Assembly (NCBI RefSeq): GCF_033366695.1
Contig: NZ_JAOBTQ010000001.1
Location: 4,402,001 to 4,466,000 of the forward strand
Direction of reading: 5' to 3'
Length of the DNA stretch: 64,000 nt
Source of the DNA: Streptomyces sp. SCL15-4
GTDB lineage: Bacteria > Actinomycetota > Actinomycetes > Streptomycetales > Streptomycetaceae
The translations under genes were made by a program, and so were the position numbers. Shown here piece after piece: positions 31,066 to 39,211 of the stretch (within the stretch, counting starts at the first letter, position 1; each line of letters begins with the position of its first letter). The notes under the pieces are model-generated. The model had not been told where the DNA came from, did not search any database, and saw only the letters and a program-made list of their open reading frames with translations.

Positions 31066-32634
31066 ATGAGTGACAGCGAGAGCGTGCCGTCCGCCGGCTC
31101 CCCGGAGTCCGCCGCGCTGCCCGGCGCCGCGGCGCGGATCGCCTCCGGTTACGTCTTCGCCGGCCCCGCGCTCGACCTCGGCGCCCTCCTGTGGGACGGC
31201 CGGTGCCTGCCGGGCGCGCCCGTCCGCGTCCCGCTGTCGGTGCTCAACCGGCACGGCCTGGTCGCGGGCGCCACCGGCACCGGCAAGACCAAGACCCTCC
31301 AGCTGATCGCCGAGCAGCTGTCGGCAAGGGGCGTGCCGGTGTTCCTCGCGGACGTCAAGGGCGACCTGTCCGGCATCGCGCGGCCCGGACGGGACGGCGA
31401 CCGGGTACGGCGGCGGGCCGGCGAGGTCGGCCAGCGATGGACCCCGGCCGGCTTTCCGGCGGAGTTCTACGCGCTCGGCGGTCTCGGTCACGGCATTCCG
31501 GTCCGGGCCACGGTCACCAGTTTCGGCCCGGTGCTGCTGGCCAAGGCCCTGCGGCTGAACCGGACCCAGGAACAGTCCCTCGGCCTGGTCTTCCACTATG
31601 CCGACACCAAGGGCCTGGAGCTGATCGACCTCAAGGACCTGCGCGCGGTGGCCGCCTTCCTCACCTCCGACGAGGGCAGGGCCGAGCTGAGGGCGATCGG
31701 CGGGCTGTCCGCCGCCACCGCCGGGGTGATCCTGCGCGCGCTGACGGAGTTCGAGGCGCAGGGCATGGCGGACTTCTTCGGCGAGCCGGAGTTCGACACC
31801 GCCGACCTGCTGCGCACGGCACCGGACGGCCGGGGCGTCGTCTCGGTCCTGGAGCTGCCCGCCGTCCAGGACAAGCCGCTGCTGTTCTCCACCTTCCTGA
31901 TGTGGCTCCTCGCCGACCTCTTCCACGACCTGCCCGAGGCCGGCGACCTCGACCGGCCGAAGCTGGTCTTCTTCTTCGACGAGGCGCACCTGCTGTTCGA
32001 GGACGCCTCCAGGGCCTTCCTGGAGGCCATCACCCGGACAGTGCGGCTGATCCGCTCCAAGGGCGTCGGCGTCTTCTTCGTCACCCAGACCCCGAAGGAC
32101 GTGCCCGGCGATGTCCTCGGCCAGCTCGGCAACCGGATCCAGCACGCCGTGCGCGCCTTCACCCCGGACGACCACAAGGCCCTGCGGGCGACCGTGCGGA
32201 CCTTCCCGGAATCGGCGTACGACCTGGAGGAACTGCTCACCGGGCTGGGCACCGGCGAGGCCGTGGTGACCGTGCTCGGCGAGACCGGCGCGCCGACGCC
32301 GGTCGCCGCCACCCGGCTGCGCGCCCCGGAGTCCCTGATGGGACCGGTGGACACCGCCGAGATGGACCGGGCGGTCCGCGGCTCCGCGCTCCACGACCGT
32401 TATGCACAGGCTGTGGACCGCGAGTCGGCGTACGAGAAACTGAGCGCCGCGAGACCGCGGGAGGCGGCGCCGAGTCCCCGGGCGGTCTCCCGCGAGGAAC
32501 ACGAGGAGGAGCCCTCGCTGGTCGAACAGGTCGTGAGAAGCGGGGTGTTCCGGTCGCTGGCCCGTTCGGTCGGCACGCAGATCGGCCGGGAGATCACCCG
32601 CTCCCTGTTCGGCACGGCACGGCGGCGGAGGTAA
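31066..32634 (+). CDS. HerA-like ATPase (DUF853, bipolar helicase type)
   Basis: 522 residues, ATG at 31066. The Walker A motif Gly-Ala-Thr-Gly-Thr-Gly-Lys-Thr lies near residue 67-74 and the Walker B motif Phe-Phe-Phe-Asp-Glu-Ala-His near 303-309; a sensor segment Phe-Val-Thr-Gln-Thr-Pro-Lys follows. This is the HerA/FtsK superfamily core of DUF853 proteins, annotated as bipolar DNA helicases. An Arg-rich C-terminus ends in Ala-Arg-Arg-Arg-Arg. There is no NurA-type nuclease neighbour, and it is flanked by housekeeping genes, so a defence role is less likely than a cellular one. The substrate is not known. Confidence 0.88.
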   Translation: MSDSESVPSAGSPESAALPGAAARIASGYVFAGPALDLGALLWDGRCLPGAPVRVPLSVLNRHGLVAGATGTGKTKTLQLIAEQLSARGVPVFLADVKGDLSGIARPGRDGDRVRRRAGEVGQRWTPAGFPAEFYALGGLGHGIPVRATVTSFGPVLLAKALRLNRTQEQSLGLVFHYADTKGLELIDLKDLRAVAAFLTSDEGRAELRAIGGLSAATAGVILRALTEFEAQGMADFFGEPEFDTADLLRTAPDGRGVVSVLELPAVQDKPLLFSTFLMWLLADLFHDLPEAGDLDRPKLVFFFDEAHLLFEDASRAFLEAITRTVRLIRSKGVGVFFVTQTPKDVPGDVLGQLGNRIQHAVRAFTPDDHKALRATVRTFPESAYDLEELLTGLGTGEAVVTVLGETGAPTPVAATRLRAPESLMGPVDTAEMDRAVRGSALHDRYAQAVDRESAYEKLSAARPREAAPSPRAVSREEHEEEPSLVEQVVRSGVFRSLARSVGTQIGREITRSLFGTARRRR

Positions 32635-32695
32635 TTTTCAGGGTCGGAAGGCGCCTGCGTTCGGGCGCACGCGGGGCCAGCGCGGCCGGGGACGG

Positions 32696-33391
32696 TCACA
32701 GTGTCCGTGGCACCCGGCGGGCCCGGCCGCGCATGCGCAGCGCGGTGAGGACCTCCACGACGCCCACCGCGACCAGCCAGATCCCGCCGACGAGCGTGAG
32801 CACCGCGACCGACTTGAACGGCGAGTCGATGAGCACGATCCCGGCGACGAAGGTGAGGACGCCGAGGAGGATCTGCCAGCCCCGGGCGGGCATCCGGGGG
32901 TCGTGCAGGGCGGCCAGGGACTGGGTGATTCCCCGGAACAGCCAGCCGATCCCGATCCACAGGGCGAGCAGCAGCACCGACTGCATGGGCCGGCGGAAGC
33001 ACAGCAGGCCGAGCAGGATCGACAGCGCGCCGCTGATGAAGGCCAGCACGCGCAGCGAGGTCGCCTGGTGCGTGCCGAAGGCGGAGACCAGCTGGAGGAC
33101 CCCGCTGTAGAGCAGGTACAGGCCGAACAGCACACCGGCGGCGAGCAGGGAGGCGCCCGGCCAGACCAGCACCAGGACGCCGAGCACCAGGGAGCCGATG
33201 CCGGTGAGCAGGACGACCTGCCAGGCGGCGCGGGACAGGGCGTGCAGCGGGCCCTCGAACGGCGGTTCCGGTTCCGGATGGCCGCGGGCCGGTTCCGCGG
33301 CGGGCCGCCCGCGGGCCGCGTCTGCCGCGTGGACGTGCCGGTCGTCGTACTCACGGTCCCCGGCGGGGCCGCCACTCGGTGCGTCGGTCAT
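32696..33391 (-). CDS. HdeD-like (DUF308) membrane protein
   Basis: 231 residues, ATG at 33391. A hydrophilic N-terminus of 55 residues precedes six hydrophobic helices in three pairs: about 57-80, 83-103, 112-130, 135-155, 165-185 and 190-212. The repeating Gly-Val-Leu-Val-Leu-Val-Trp-Pro-Gly-Ala and Gly-Ile-Trp-Leu-Val-Ala-Val-Gly segments are the DUF308 pattern. HdeD in enterics is linked to acid resistance; here only a membrane location is safe to say. The end converges with the HerA-like gene. Confidence 0.85.
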   Translation of the reverse strand: MTDAPSGGPAGDREYDDRHVHAADAARGRPAAEPARGHPEPEPPFEGPLHALSRAAWQVVLLTGIGSLVLGVLVLVWPGASLLAAGVLFGLYLLYSGVLQLVSAFGTHQATSLRVLAFISGALSILLGLLCFRRPMQSVLLLALWIGIGWLFRGITQSLAALHDPRMPARGWQILLGVLTFVAGIVLIDSPFKSVAVLTLVGGIWLVAVGVVEVLTALRMRGRARRVPRTL

Positions 33392-33505
33392 GCCTCATGC
33401 TGCGAGCGGGCGAGTGACAGGGGCCACCGGGGTGGTCCGGACGGGGGACGGGCGCTTCCGTTTCCGCTGCTCCCGCCCGCTTCCTCCGCTGCCTCCGCTG
33501 TTCTT

Positions 33506-34099
33506 CTACTTCTTCGCCGCCCTGGCGGCCTTGGCCGCCGCCTTCGTCTCCTGCTTGTGGGCGCGCACCTTGGCCAGCGACTCGGGTCCGGTGATGTCGG
33601 CGACGGAGCGGAAGGAGTCCGGTTCGCCGTAGGCACCGGCGGCCTCCCGCCAGCCCTCCGGGGCGACTCCGAGCCGCTTGCCGAGCAGGGCCAGGAAGAT
33701 CTGCGCCTTCTGCTTGCCGAACCCCGGCAGAGCCTCCAGCCGGCGCAGCAGCTCCGGCCCGCTGCCGGCGTCCCGCCAGACCGCCTCCGCGTCCCCGTCG
33801 TAGTGCTCGACGAGGTACTGGCACAGCTGCTGGATCCGCTTCGCCATCGAGCCCGGGTAGCGGTGCACGGCCGGCTTGCCGGAGAGCAGCCCGGCGAAGG
33901 CCTCCGGGTCCATCGCGGCGATCTCGTGGGCGTCCAGGTCCTCGGCGCCGAGCCGGTCGGCGATGGTCCGGGGACCCTTGAACGCCCACTCCATCGGGAT
34001 CTGCTGGTCCAGCAGCATCCCGGTCAGCGCGGCGAGCGGGGAGCGTCCGAGGAGCGCGTCGGCCGCGGGGTCCTGGGCGAGGTGCAGGGTGACGTCCAT
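33506..34099 (-). CDS. HhH-GPD-type base-excision DNA repair protein
   Basis: 197 residues, ATG at 34099. An N-terminal helical domain (Leu-Leu-Asp-Gln-Gln-Ile-Pro-Met-Glu-Trp-Ala-Phe-Lys-Gly-Pro) is followed by the helix-hairpin-helix with Leu-Pro-Gly-Phe-Gly-Lys-Gln-Lys-Ala-Gln-Ile-Phe. The catalytic Asp is likely the one in Ser-Val-Ala-Asp-Ile. It lacks an Fe-S cysteine cluster. The Lys/Ala-rich C-terminal tail (Lys-Ala-Ala-Ala-Lys-Ala) could bind DNA. It follows the siderophore-interacting gene by 37 bp and is probably co-transcribed with it, which may be incidental. Confidence 0.85.
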   Translation of the reverse strand: MDVTLHLAQDPAADALLGRSPLAALTGMLLDQQIPMEWAFKGPRTIADRLGAEDLDAHEIAAMDPEAFAGLLSGKPAVHRYPGSMAKRIQQLCQYLVEHYDGDAEAVWRDAGSGPELLRRLEALPGFGKQKAQIFLALLGKRLGVAPEGWREAAGAYGEPDSFRSVADITGPESLAKVRAHKQETKAAAKAARAAKK

Positions 34100-34136
34100 G
34101 CGTCGATGATCCCGCGCCCCCGCCCGCCCCGCCCGC

Positions 34137-34880
34137 TCAGTCCGCTGCCTCGGCCGGCGAGTCCGCGCGCCAGTACCCCAGCGCGTGCACCCGCTGTTTC
34201 GGCACGCCGAGTTCCTTGCGCACGTAGGCCGCGAGGGTGCGGGTGGTCGCCGTGTCGCAGGCGATCCAGACGTACGGGTGCGGGGTGCCGGCGAGGACGC
34301 CGGGCAGTTCGGCGCGGACCCGTTCCACCAGGTGGGCACCGGCGTCCCGGCGCGGCACCGGCCGGATCTCGTGCCGACCGGGCTCATTCCGCCGGGGCAG
34401 TCCCGCCGGCTCGCCCTCGAACCACACGGTGGCCGGGGCCGAGCCGAGGGCGCCGAGCAGGGAGTTGATGGCGGGCAGCGAGGCCGCGTCGCCGATCGCC
34501 ACGAGGTGGGAGGGCGCGGGGTCGGGGTCCCGGAAGCCGGTGCCCTGGACGGTGGCCTCGATGGTGTCGCCGGGACGCGCGGCGCGGGCCCAGTCCGAGG
34601 CCACGCCCTCGTGCAGGGCGAATTCGAGGCCGAAGGTGCCGGTGGCCGGGTCGGGATCGACCAGGGTGTAGGCCCGCTGGTGCGGCCGGCCGTGGTCGGA
34701 GAACCACAGCCGGACCCACATCGTCGGATGGACTCCGGTCGCGGCGAGCAGCCCGCCGTCGCTCAGCCGCAGCCGCCGGTAGTCGGGTGTCACGTCCTCG
34801 GTGCCGAGGACGGTCAGTACGAAGTCCTTGGCGCGCAGCAGTCGTAGGACCGCGCCTTCCCAGCCCCGCCCTTGTCCCAT
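34137..34880 (-). CDS. Siderophore-interacting protein (NADPH/FAD ferric-siderophore reductase family)
   Basis: 247 residues, ATG at 34880 behind GGAGGGGG. The FAD-binding barrel shows His-Gln-Arg-Ala-Tyr-Thr-Leu (the Arg-x-Tyr-Thr motif) and the pyridine-nucleotide part follows with Ile-Gly-Asp-Ala-Ala-Ser-Leu-Pro-Ala. The C-terminal Gly-Tyr-Trp-Arg is the typical ending. Such proteins reduce ferric siderophores inside the cell to release iron. A near-consensus iron box (34923-34941) lies 43 bases upstream, so it should be repressed by DmdR1/IdeR with iron. It is divergent from the acylase-acetyltransferase gene. Confidence 0.93.
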   Translation of the reverse strand: MGQGRGWEGAVLRLLRAKDFVLTVLGTEDVTPDYRRLRLSDGGLLAATGVHPTMWVRLWFSDHGRPHQRAYTLVDPDPATGTFGLEFALHEGVASDWARAARPGDTIEATVQGTGFRDPDPAPSHLVAIGDAASLPAINSLLGALGSAPATVWFEGEPAGLPRRNEPGRHEIRPVPRRDAGAHLVERVRAELPGVLAGTPHPYVWIACDTATTRTLAAYVRKELGVPKQRVHALGYWRADSPAEAAD

Positions 34881-34922
34881 GCCCCCTCCATCGTTCGCGT
34901 ACGATTCCGCCACAGAAAAAAC

Positions 34923-34941
34923 TTAGGCAAGGCTAACCTAA
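34923..34941. promoter_or_regulatory. Iron box (DmdR1/IdeR-type operator)
   Basis: TTAGGCAAGGCTAACCTAA matches the 19 bp actinobacterial iron-box consensus at 17 positions. It sits midway in the 81-base gap between two divergent genes, so one operator can control both. Confidence 0.9.
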
Positions 34942-34961
34942 AATCCTCAAGGGGGTCCTTC

Positions 34962-37886
34962 GTGGCCATCGAGATCTACCGCGACGCCCGGGGCGTCCCC
35001 CACCTGCGCGCCTCCGACGCCCGGGAACTCGCCCACGCCCAGGGCCTGGTCACCGCGCACGACCGGGCCTGGCAGCTGGAGGTCGAGCGCCACCGGGCGC
35101 AGGGCACCTCCGCGTCCTTCCTCGGCGCCGAGGCCCTGTCCTGGGACGTCTTCGCCCGCCGGGCCCGGCTGGAGGACACCGCCCGGCGCTGCTTCACCGC
35201 GCTGGAGCGCCGGGACCCCGAGACGGCCGACTGGGTACGGGCGTACGTCGACGGCGTCAACGAAGGGCTGACCGACGGCGCCCGCCGCGCCCCCGAGTTC
35301 ACCCGCTCCGGCCTGACCCCGGGCCGCTGGCAGCCCTGGACGCCCCTCGGCGTCTGGCTCGGCACGCACATCCTGTTCGCCGGGTTCCCCGCCAAGCTCT
35401 GGCGCGAGCAGGCGATACGGCACCTCGGCCCGGAGGCGGCCGGCCTGTTCGCCACGGACGGGACGGGCACGGCGGGCAGCAACGGCTGGCTGGTCACCGG
35501 CGAACGCACCGCCGGCGGACGGGCGCTGCTCGCCGGCGATCCGCACCGGTTCATCGAGGACCCCGGTGTCTACCAGCAGATCCGCCTGGCCTGCCCCGAG
35601 TTCGACGTCGTCGGCCTGGCCGTGCCCGGCGTGCCCGGCATCCCGCACTTCGGCCACGCCGGCACGGTCGCCTGGGCCATCACCAACGCCATGGCCGACT
35701 ACCAGGACCTCTACCGCGAACGGCTCCGCCGCACCCGCGCGGGCGTCGAGGCCCTGGGCCCCGACGGCACCTGGCGACGCGCCGCCCGCCACACGGAGAC
35801 CGTCGACATCGCGTCCGAACCACCGCTGGAGATAGAGCTGATCGAGACGCCTCGGGGTCCGGTGATAGCCGGCGGACCGGAGGGGCTGGACGCCCTCGTG
35901 GCGCCGGGCACGGACGCCGGTCGGCATGCGGCCGGTGCGGGCACGGGTCGGGGTTCGGGCGTGCCGGACGCGGATGCCGGTCAGGGACTGCCGGTGGTGG
36001 CGGAAGGCTCCGCGCGCGCAGCCGCGGCCGCCGGCGCCGGGACCCGGCCGCCGGGGCCGTCCGCACCCGGCGGCGAGAGCAGCCGCACGGACGGCGCGGA
36101 CGGGTACGAGGACCCGGCCGGCGGCGGAGCCGAGGCGCTCGCCCTGCGCTACCCGCCCCGCGTCACGGAAGACCTCGGCTTCAGCGCCCTGCTCCCGCTC
36201 CTCCGCGCCCGCACCGTCACCGACGTCGACCGCGCCCTGGACGCCTGGACCGAGCCGGTCAACGTCGTCCAGGCCGCCGACACCGCCGGAGGCACCCTGC
36301 ACCGCGTCGCCGGAAAGGTCCCCCGCCGCGCCGCCGCCAACCTCCTCCACCCGGTCCCGGCCTGGCAGCCCGGCCACGACTGGCACGGCACGCACGAGAC
36401 GCCGTACGCCGACCCGCCCACCACCGACGGCATCGCGGTGATGGCCAACGCCCGCGGCCTGGCCGCCCCCCTCGGCGTCGAGTTCGCCCCGCCGCACCGC
36501 GCCGCCCGTATCGCCGCCCTGCTCGACACGCGCCGCGTCTGGACCGCCGACGACATGGCCGCGATCCACACCGACACCCACCTCGGCTCCGCCGCCCCGC
36601 TGCTGGAGCGCCTCACCGCCCTCACCGACCTCAGCCCCGCCGCCGCGGCCCTGCGCGACCGCCTGCTCGACTGGGACCGCCGGATGGACGCGGACAGCAC
36701 CGACGCGGCGGCGTTCGCGGCACTGCGCCACGCGGTCGTACGCCGCCTCGCCGCGCACCCGGCCTTCGCCCCGCTCGCCGAGCCCCCGGCCTACCCGGAC
36801 GTCCTGCGACCCTGGCTGGCCCTCATACCCCGTATCGGCCACGCCCTCGAACACCTCCTGGAAGCGAAGGAGCTGTACGACATCGACCGCACGGAGGCCG
36901 TCCGCGCGGCCCTCGAGGAGACCGCCGCCGCACCGCCCGCCCGGCCCTGGTCCGCCACCCACCGCCTGGCCGCCTGGCGGGCGCTGCCCGGGCAGCCGGA
37001 CGACGGCACCGCCGAACCCGGTCTCGGCGGCGACCACGACTGCGTGCTGTGCACCTCGGCCGTCCCCGGCGTCACCGACCGCGCCGCCCGAGGCCCGGCC
37101 GCCCGCTTCGTCTGGGACCTGTCCGACCGCGCGAACAGCCGCTGGGTGGTGCCGTTCGGCGCCGACGGCGTACCCGGCACCGCCCACCACCGCGACCAGC
37201 TGCCCCTGTGGCTCGCGGGCGACCTCGCCCCGGTGGTCACCGACTGGTCCCGGCTCACCCCCGAACGCACCGCACACCCGGCACTCCCGAGGAGACCCAT
37301 GACCGACCTGCACGTCCAGCACATCGACGGCTACGGCACCGTCCGGATCCGCGCCGTCGACCCGGAGGGCGACGCGGAGCTGATCCACTCCTGGGTGAGC
37401 GACGAACGCGCCGTGTTCTGGGGCATGAACGGCCTGACCCGGACCCAGGTCGCCGACGTCTACGCCCACCTGGCCACCCTCGACACCCACCACGCCCACC
37501 TGGTCGCCAAGGACGGCGAACCGGCCGCGCTCCTCCAGACGTACGAGCCCTCGGCCGACCGCGTCGGCGAGTGCTACGACGTCCGCCCCGGCGACCTCGG
37601 CGTCCACCTCCTCCTCGCGCCCGCCGGGTCCGACGGCCCGCACCCCGGCTGGACCTCCGGCCTGCTGACGGCGCTGACGACGTACGTCCTGCGGGTCCTG
37701 GACCGGCCGCGGATCGTGATCGACCCGGACGTGCGCAACGACAAGGCGATCGCCCGATTCGAACGCCAGGGCTTCACCCGCGGCCCCGCCGTCGTCCTGC
37801 CCGAGGTCGACCTGCCCGAGGTGTACCTGCCGGAGAAGCACGCCCAACTCGCGTTCCTGGACCGGGCGGTAGCCTTCCCCGGGTGA
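34962..37886 (+). CDS. Penicillin-acylase-type Ntn hydrolase fused to a siderophore-type GNAT acetyltransferase
   Basis: 974 residues, GTG at 34962 with AGGGGGTCC upstream. Residues 1 to about 770 are a penicillin acylase family protein: the alpha part has His-Gly-like entry motifs (Val-Thr-Ala-His-Asp-Arg-Ala-Trp-Gln-Leu-Glu). The nucleophile Ser173 sits in Gly-Ser-Asn-Gly-Trp, where self-cleavage would create its free amino group, followed by Leu-Leu-Ala-Gly-Asp-Pro-His. A low-complexity Gly/Ala insert (about 305-395) interrupts the beta part. Met780 onward is a GNAT domain of the IucB/RhbD type (Gly-Met-Asn-Gly, Tyr-Asp-Val-Arg-Pro-Gly-Asp-Leu-Gly-Val-His). An internal GAGGAG precedes Met780 (37299), so the GNAT part could also be made separately. 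No signal peptide is seen. The iron box upstream predicts iron-starvation expression. Confidence 0.85.
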   Translation: MAIEIYRDARGVPHLRASDARELAHAQGLVTAHDRAWQLEVERHRAQGTSASFLGAEALSWDVFARRARLEDTARRCFTALERRDPETADWVRAYVDGVNEGLTDGARRAPEFTRSGLTPGRWQPWTPLGVWLGTHILFAGFPAKLWREQAIRHLGPEAAGLFATDGTGTAGSNGWLVTGERTAGGRALLAGDPHRFIEDPGVYQQIRLACPEFDVVGLAVPGVPGIPHFGHAGTVAWAITNAMADYQDLYRERLRRTRAGVEALGPDGTWRRAARHTETVDIASEPPLEIELIETPRGPVIAGGPEGLDALVAPGTDAGRHAAGAGTGRGSGVPDADAGQGLPVVAEGSARAAAAAGAGTRPPGPSAPGGESSRTDGADGYEDPAGGGAEALALRYPPRVTEDLGFSALLPLLRARTVTDVDRALDAWTEPVNVVQAADTAGGTLHRVAGKVPRRAAANLLHPVPAWQPGHDWHGTHETPYADPPTTDGIAVMANARGLAAPLGVEFAPPHRAARIAALLDTRRVWTADDMAAIHTDTHLGSAAPLLERLTALTDLSPAAAALRDRLLDWDRRMDADSTDAAAFAALRHAVVRRLAAHPAFAPLAEPPAYPDVLRPWLALIPRIGHALEHLLEAKELYDIDRTEAVRAALEETAAAPPARPWSATHRLAAWRALPGQPDDGTAEPGLGGDHDCVLCTSAVPGVTDRAARGPAARFVWDLSDRANSRWVVPFGADGVPGTAHHRDQLPLWLAGDLAPVVTDWSRLTPERTAHPALPRRPMTDLHVQHIDGYGTVRIRAVDPEGDAELIHSWVSDERAVFWGMNGLTRTQVADVYAHLATLDTHHAHLVAKDGEPAALLQTYEPSADRVGECYDVRPGDLGVHLLLAPAGSDGPHPGWTSGLLTALTTYVLRVLDRPRIVIDPDVRNDKAIARFERQGFTRGPAVVLPEVDLPEVYLPEKHAQLAFLDRAVAFPG

Positions 37887-38359
37887 CGACGCCCGAAGAG
37901 CTGATCGCGCGCTACGGCCTCGAACCCATCCCCCGCGAAGGCGGCCTGTTCCGGCGCACCTGGGCCGGGCCCGAGCGCCCGGACGGCCGCCCCGAGGGAT
38001 CGGCGATCGTGGCGCTGCTCACCGCCGACGACTTCTCCGCCCTGCACCGCCTGCCGTTCGCCGAGACCTGGCACTTCTACCTCGGCGACCCGCTCCACCT
38101 GCTGCTCCTCGCCCCCGACGGCACCACCCGCCGTCCCGTCCTCGGTCCGGACCCCGGCTTTGGCCAGCACCTCCAGCTGACCGTGCCGGCCCGCACCTGG
38201 ATGGGCGCGCGGGTGGCGGCGGGCGGCGCGTGGACGTTCTTCGGCTGCACCATGGCCCCCGGATTCACCTACGCGGACTACGAACACGGGGACCCGGCCG
38301 ACCTCACGGCGCGTTATCCGGCCGAGGCCGCCTCGATCACGGAACTCTGCCGCCCATGA
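37883..38359 (+). CDS. DUF985 cupin-like protein
   Basis: 158 residues, GTG at 37883 overlapping the TGA of the previous gene (GTGA). Sequence opens Leu-Ile-Ala-Arg-Tyr-Gly-Leu-Glu-Pro-Ile-Pro-x-Glu-Gly-Gly and carries Glu-Thr-Trp-His-Phe-Tyr-Leu-Gly-Asp-Pro and Phe-Gly-Cys-Thr-Met-Ala-Pro-Gly-Phe, all hallmarks of DUF985 cupins (YML079-like). The fold may bind a sugar or small ligand; no enzyme activity is established that I know of. Coupling to the iron-regulated gene upstream and to the SDR downstream suggests one operon. Confidence 0.9.
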   Translation: MTTPEELIARYGLEPIPREGGLFRRTWAGPERPDGRPEGSAIVALLTADDFSALHRLPFAETWHFYLGDPLHLLLLAPDGTTRRPVLGPDPGFGQHLQLTVPARTWMGARVAAGGAWTFFGCTMAPGFTYADYEHGDPADLTARYPAEAASITELCRP

Positions 38360-39129
38360 CACCGTCCCCGCGCCTGCTCGAAGGACAGATCGCCCTGGTG
38401 ACCGGCGCGGGCGGCGGCATCGGCCGCGCCCTCGCCCTGCGCTTCGCGGAGCACGGCGCGGCGGTCGCCGTGCACTGCCGTACGGCGCTCACCGCCGCCA
38501 CCGAGGTGGCCGACCGCATCCGGGCGGCGGGCGGCAGGGCGGTGGTCCTCCAGGCCGACCTGACCGACGAGGCCGCCTGCCGGCGCCTGGTCGAGGAGAC
38601 GACGGCCTGGTCGGACGGACACCTGACCGCGCTCGTCAACAACGCGGCCGTCCAGTCCGTCCAGCCGCTGCCGGAACTGACCGCGGAGGACTGGCGTACG
38701 GTCGTCGACACCAACCTCATCAGCGTCTTCGCCTGCACCCAGGCCGCCGCGGCCCACATGCGCGCCCACGGCGGCGGCACCATCACCCACATCGCCTCCA
38801 TCGAGGCCGCCCACCCGGCCCCCGGCCACGCCCACTACGGCGCGGCCAAGGCGGCGGTGGTCGTGCACGCCCGCGCGGCGGCCCTGGAGTACGGCCCCGA
38901 CGGCATCCGCGTCAACACGGTCTCGCCCGGCCTGATCGACCGGCCCGGCCTGGCCGAGTCCTGGCCGGACGGCGTCCGCCGCTGGCTCGCCGCGGCCCCG
39001 GCCGGCCGCCTGGGCCGCCCCGAGGACGTGGCCGACGCCTGCGCCTTCCTCGCCTCCCCGCTGGCCTCCTGGATCACCGGCCACGACCTGGTGGTGGACG
39101 GCGGAGTGACCTCCCGCCCGACCTGGTGA
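38356..39129 (+). CDS. Short-chain dehydrogenase/reductase
   Basis: 257 residues, ATG at 38356 overlapping the stop upstream (ATGA). The dinucleotide motif Thr-Gly-Ala-Gly-Gly-Gly-Ile-Gly, Asn-Asn-Ala-Ala and the catalytic Ser-Ile-Glu-x7-Tyr-Gly-Ala-Ala-Lys are all present, as is the classical Pro-Gly-Leu-Ile-Asp near the C-terminus. An Arg after the second strand (His-Cys-Arg) points to NADP. The substrate is unknown. It is the third gene of a tightly coupled run that begins at the iron box. Confidence 0.93.
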   Translation: MTPSPRLLEGQIALVTGAGGGIGRALALRFAEHGAAVAVHCRTALTAATEVADRIRAAGGRAVVLQADLTDEAACRRLVEETTAWSDGHLTALVNNAAVQSVQPLPELTAEDWRTVVDTNLISVFACTQAAAAHMRAHGGGTITHIASIEAAHPAPGHAHYGAAKAAVVVHARAAALEYGPDGIRVNTVSPGLIDRPGLAESWPDGVRRWLAAAPAGRLGRPEDVADACAFLASPLASWITGHDLVVDGGVTSRPTW

Positions 39130-39211
39130 GCACACCGTCCGCTCCCTCCGTACGTATACCGGGTCCCTGCAGACGGGCGCGGACACACGAGGAGACGGAC
39201 GGAGGCCGAGG

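Noticed and set aside
31066..32634. HerA-like ATPase as a defence system
   Set aside because: No nuclease or SIR2 partner; housekeeping neighbours on both sides.
34947..37847. 966-codon minus-strand frame opposite the acylase fusion
   Set aside because: Gly/Val/Arg-rich shadow; the plus strand carries the catalytic motifs.
37299..37886. GNAT domain as an independent gene
   Set aside because: It has its own ribosome site, but there is no stop between it and the acylase, so I keep one gene and note the alternative.
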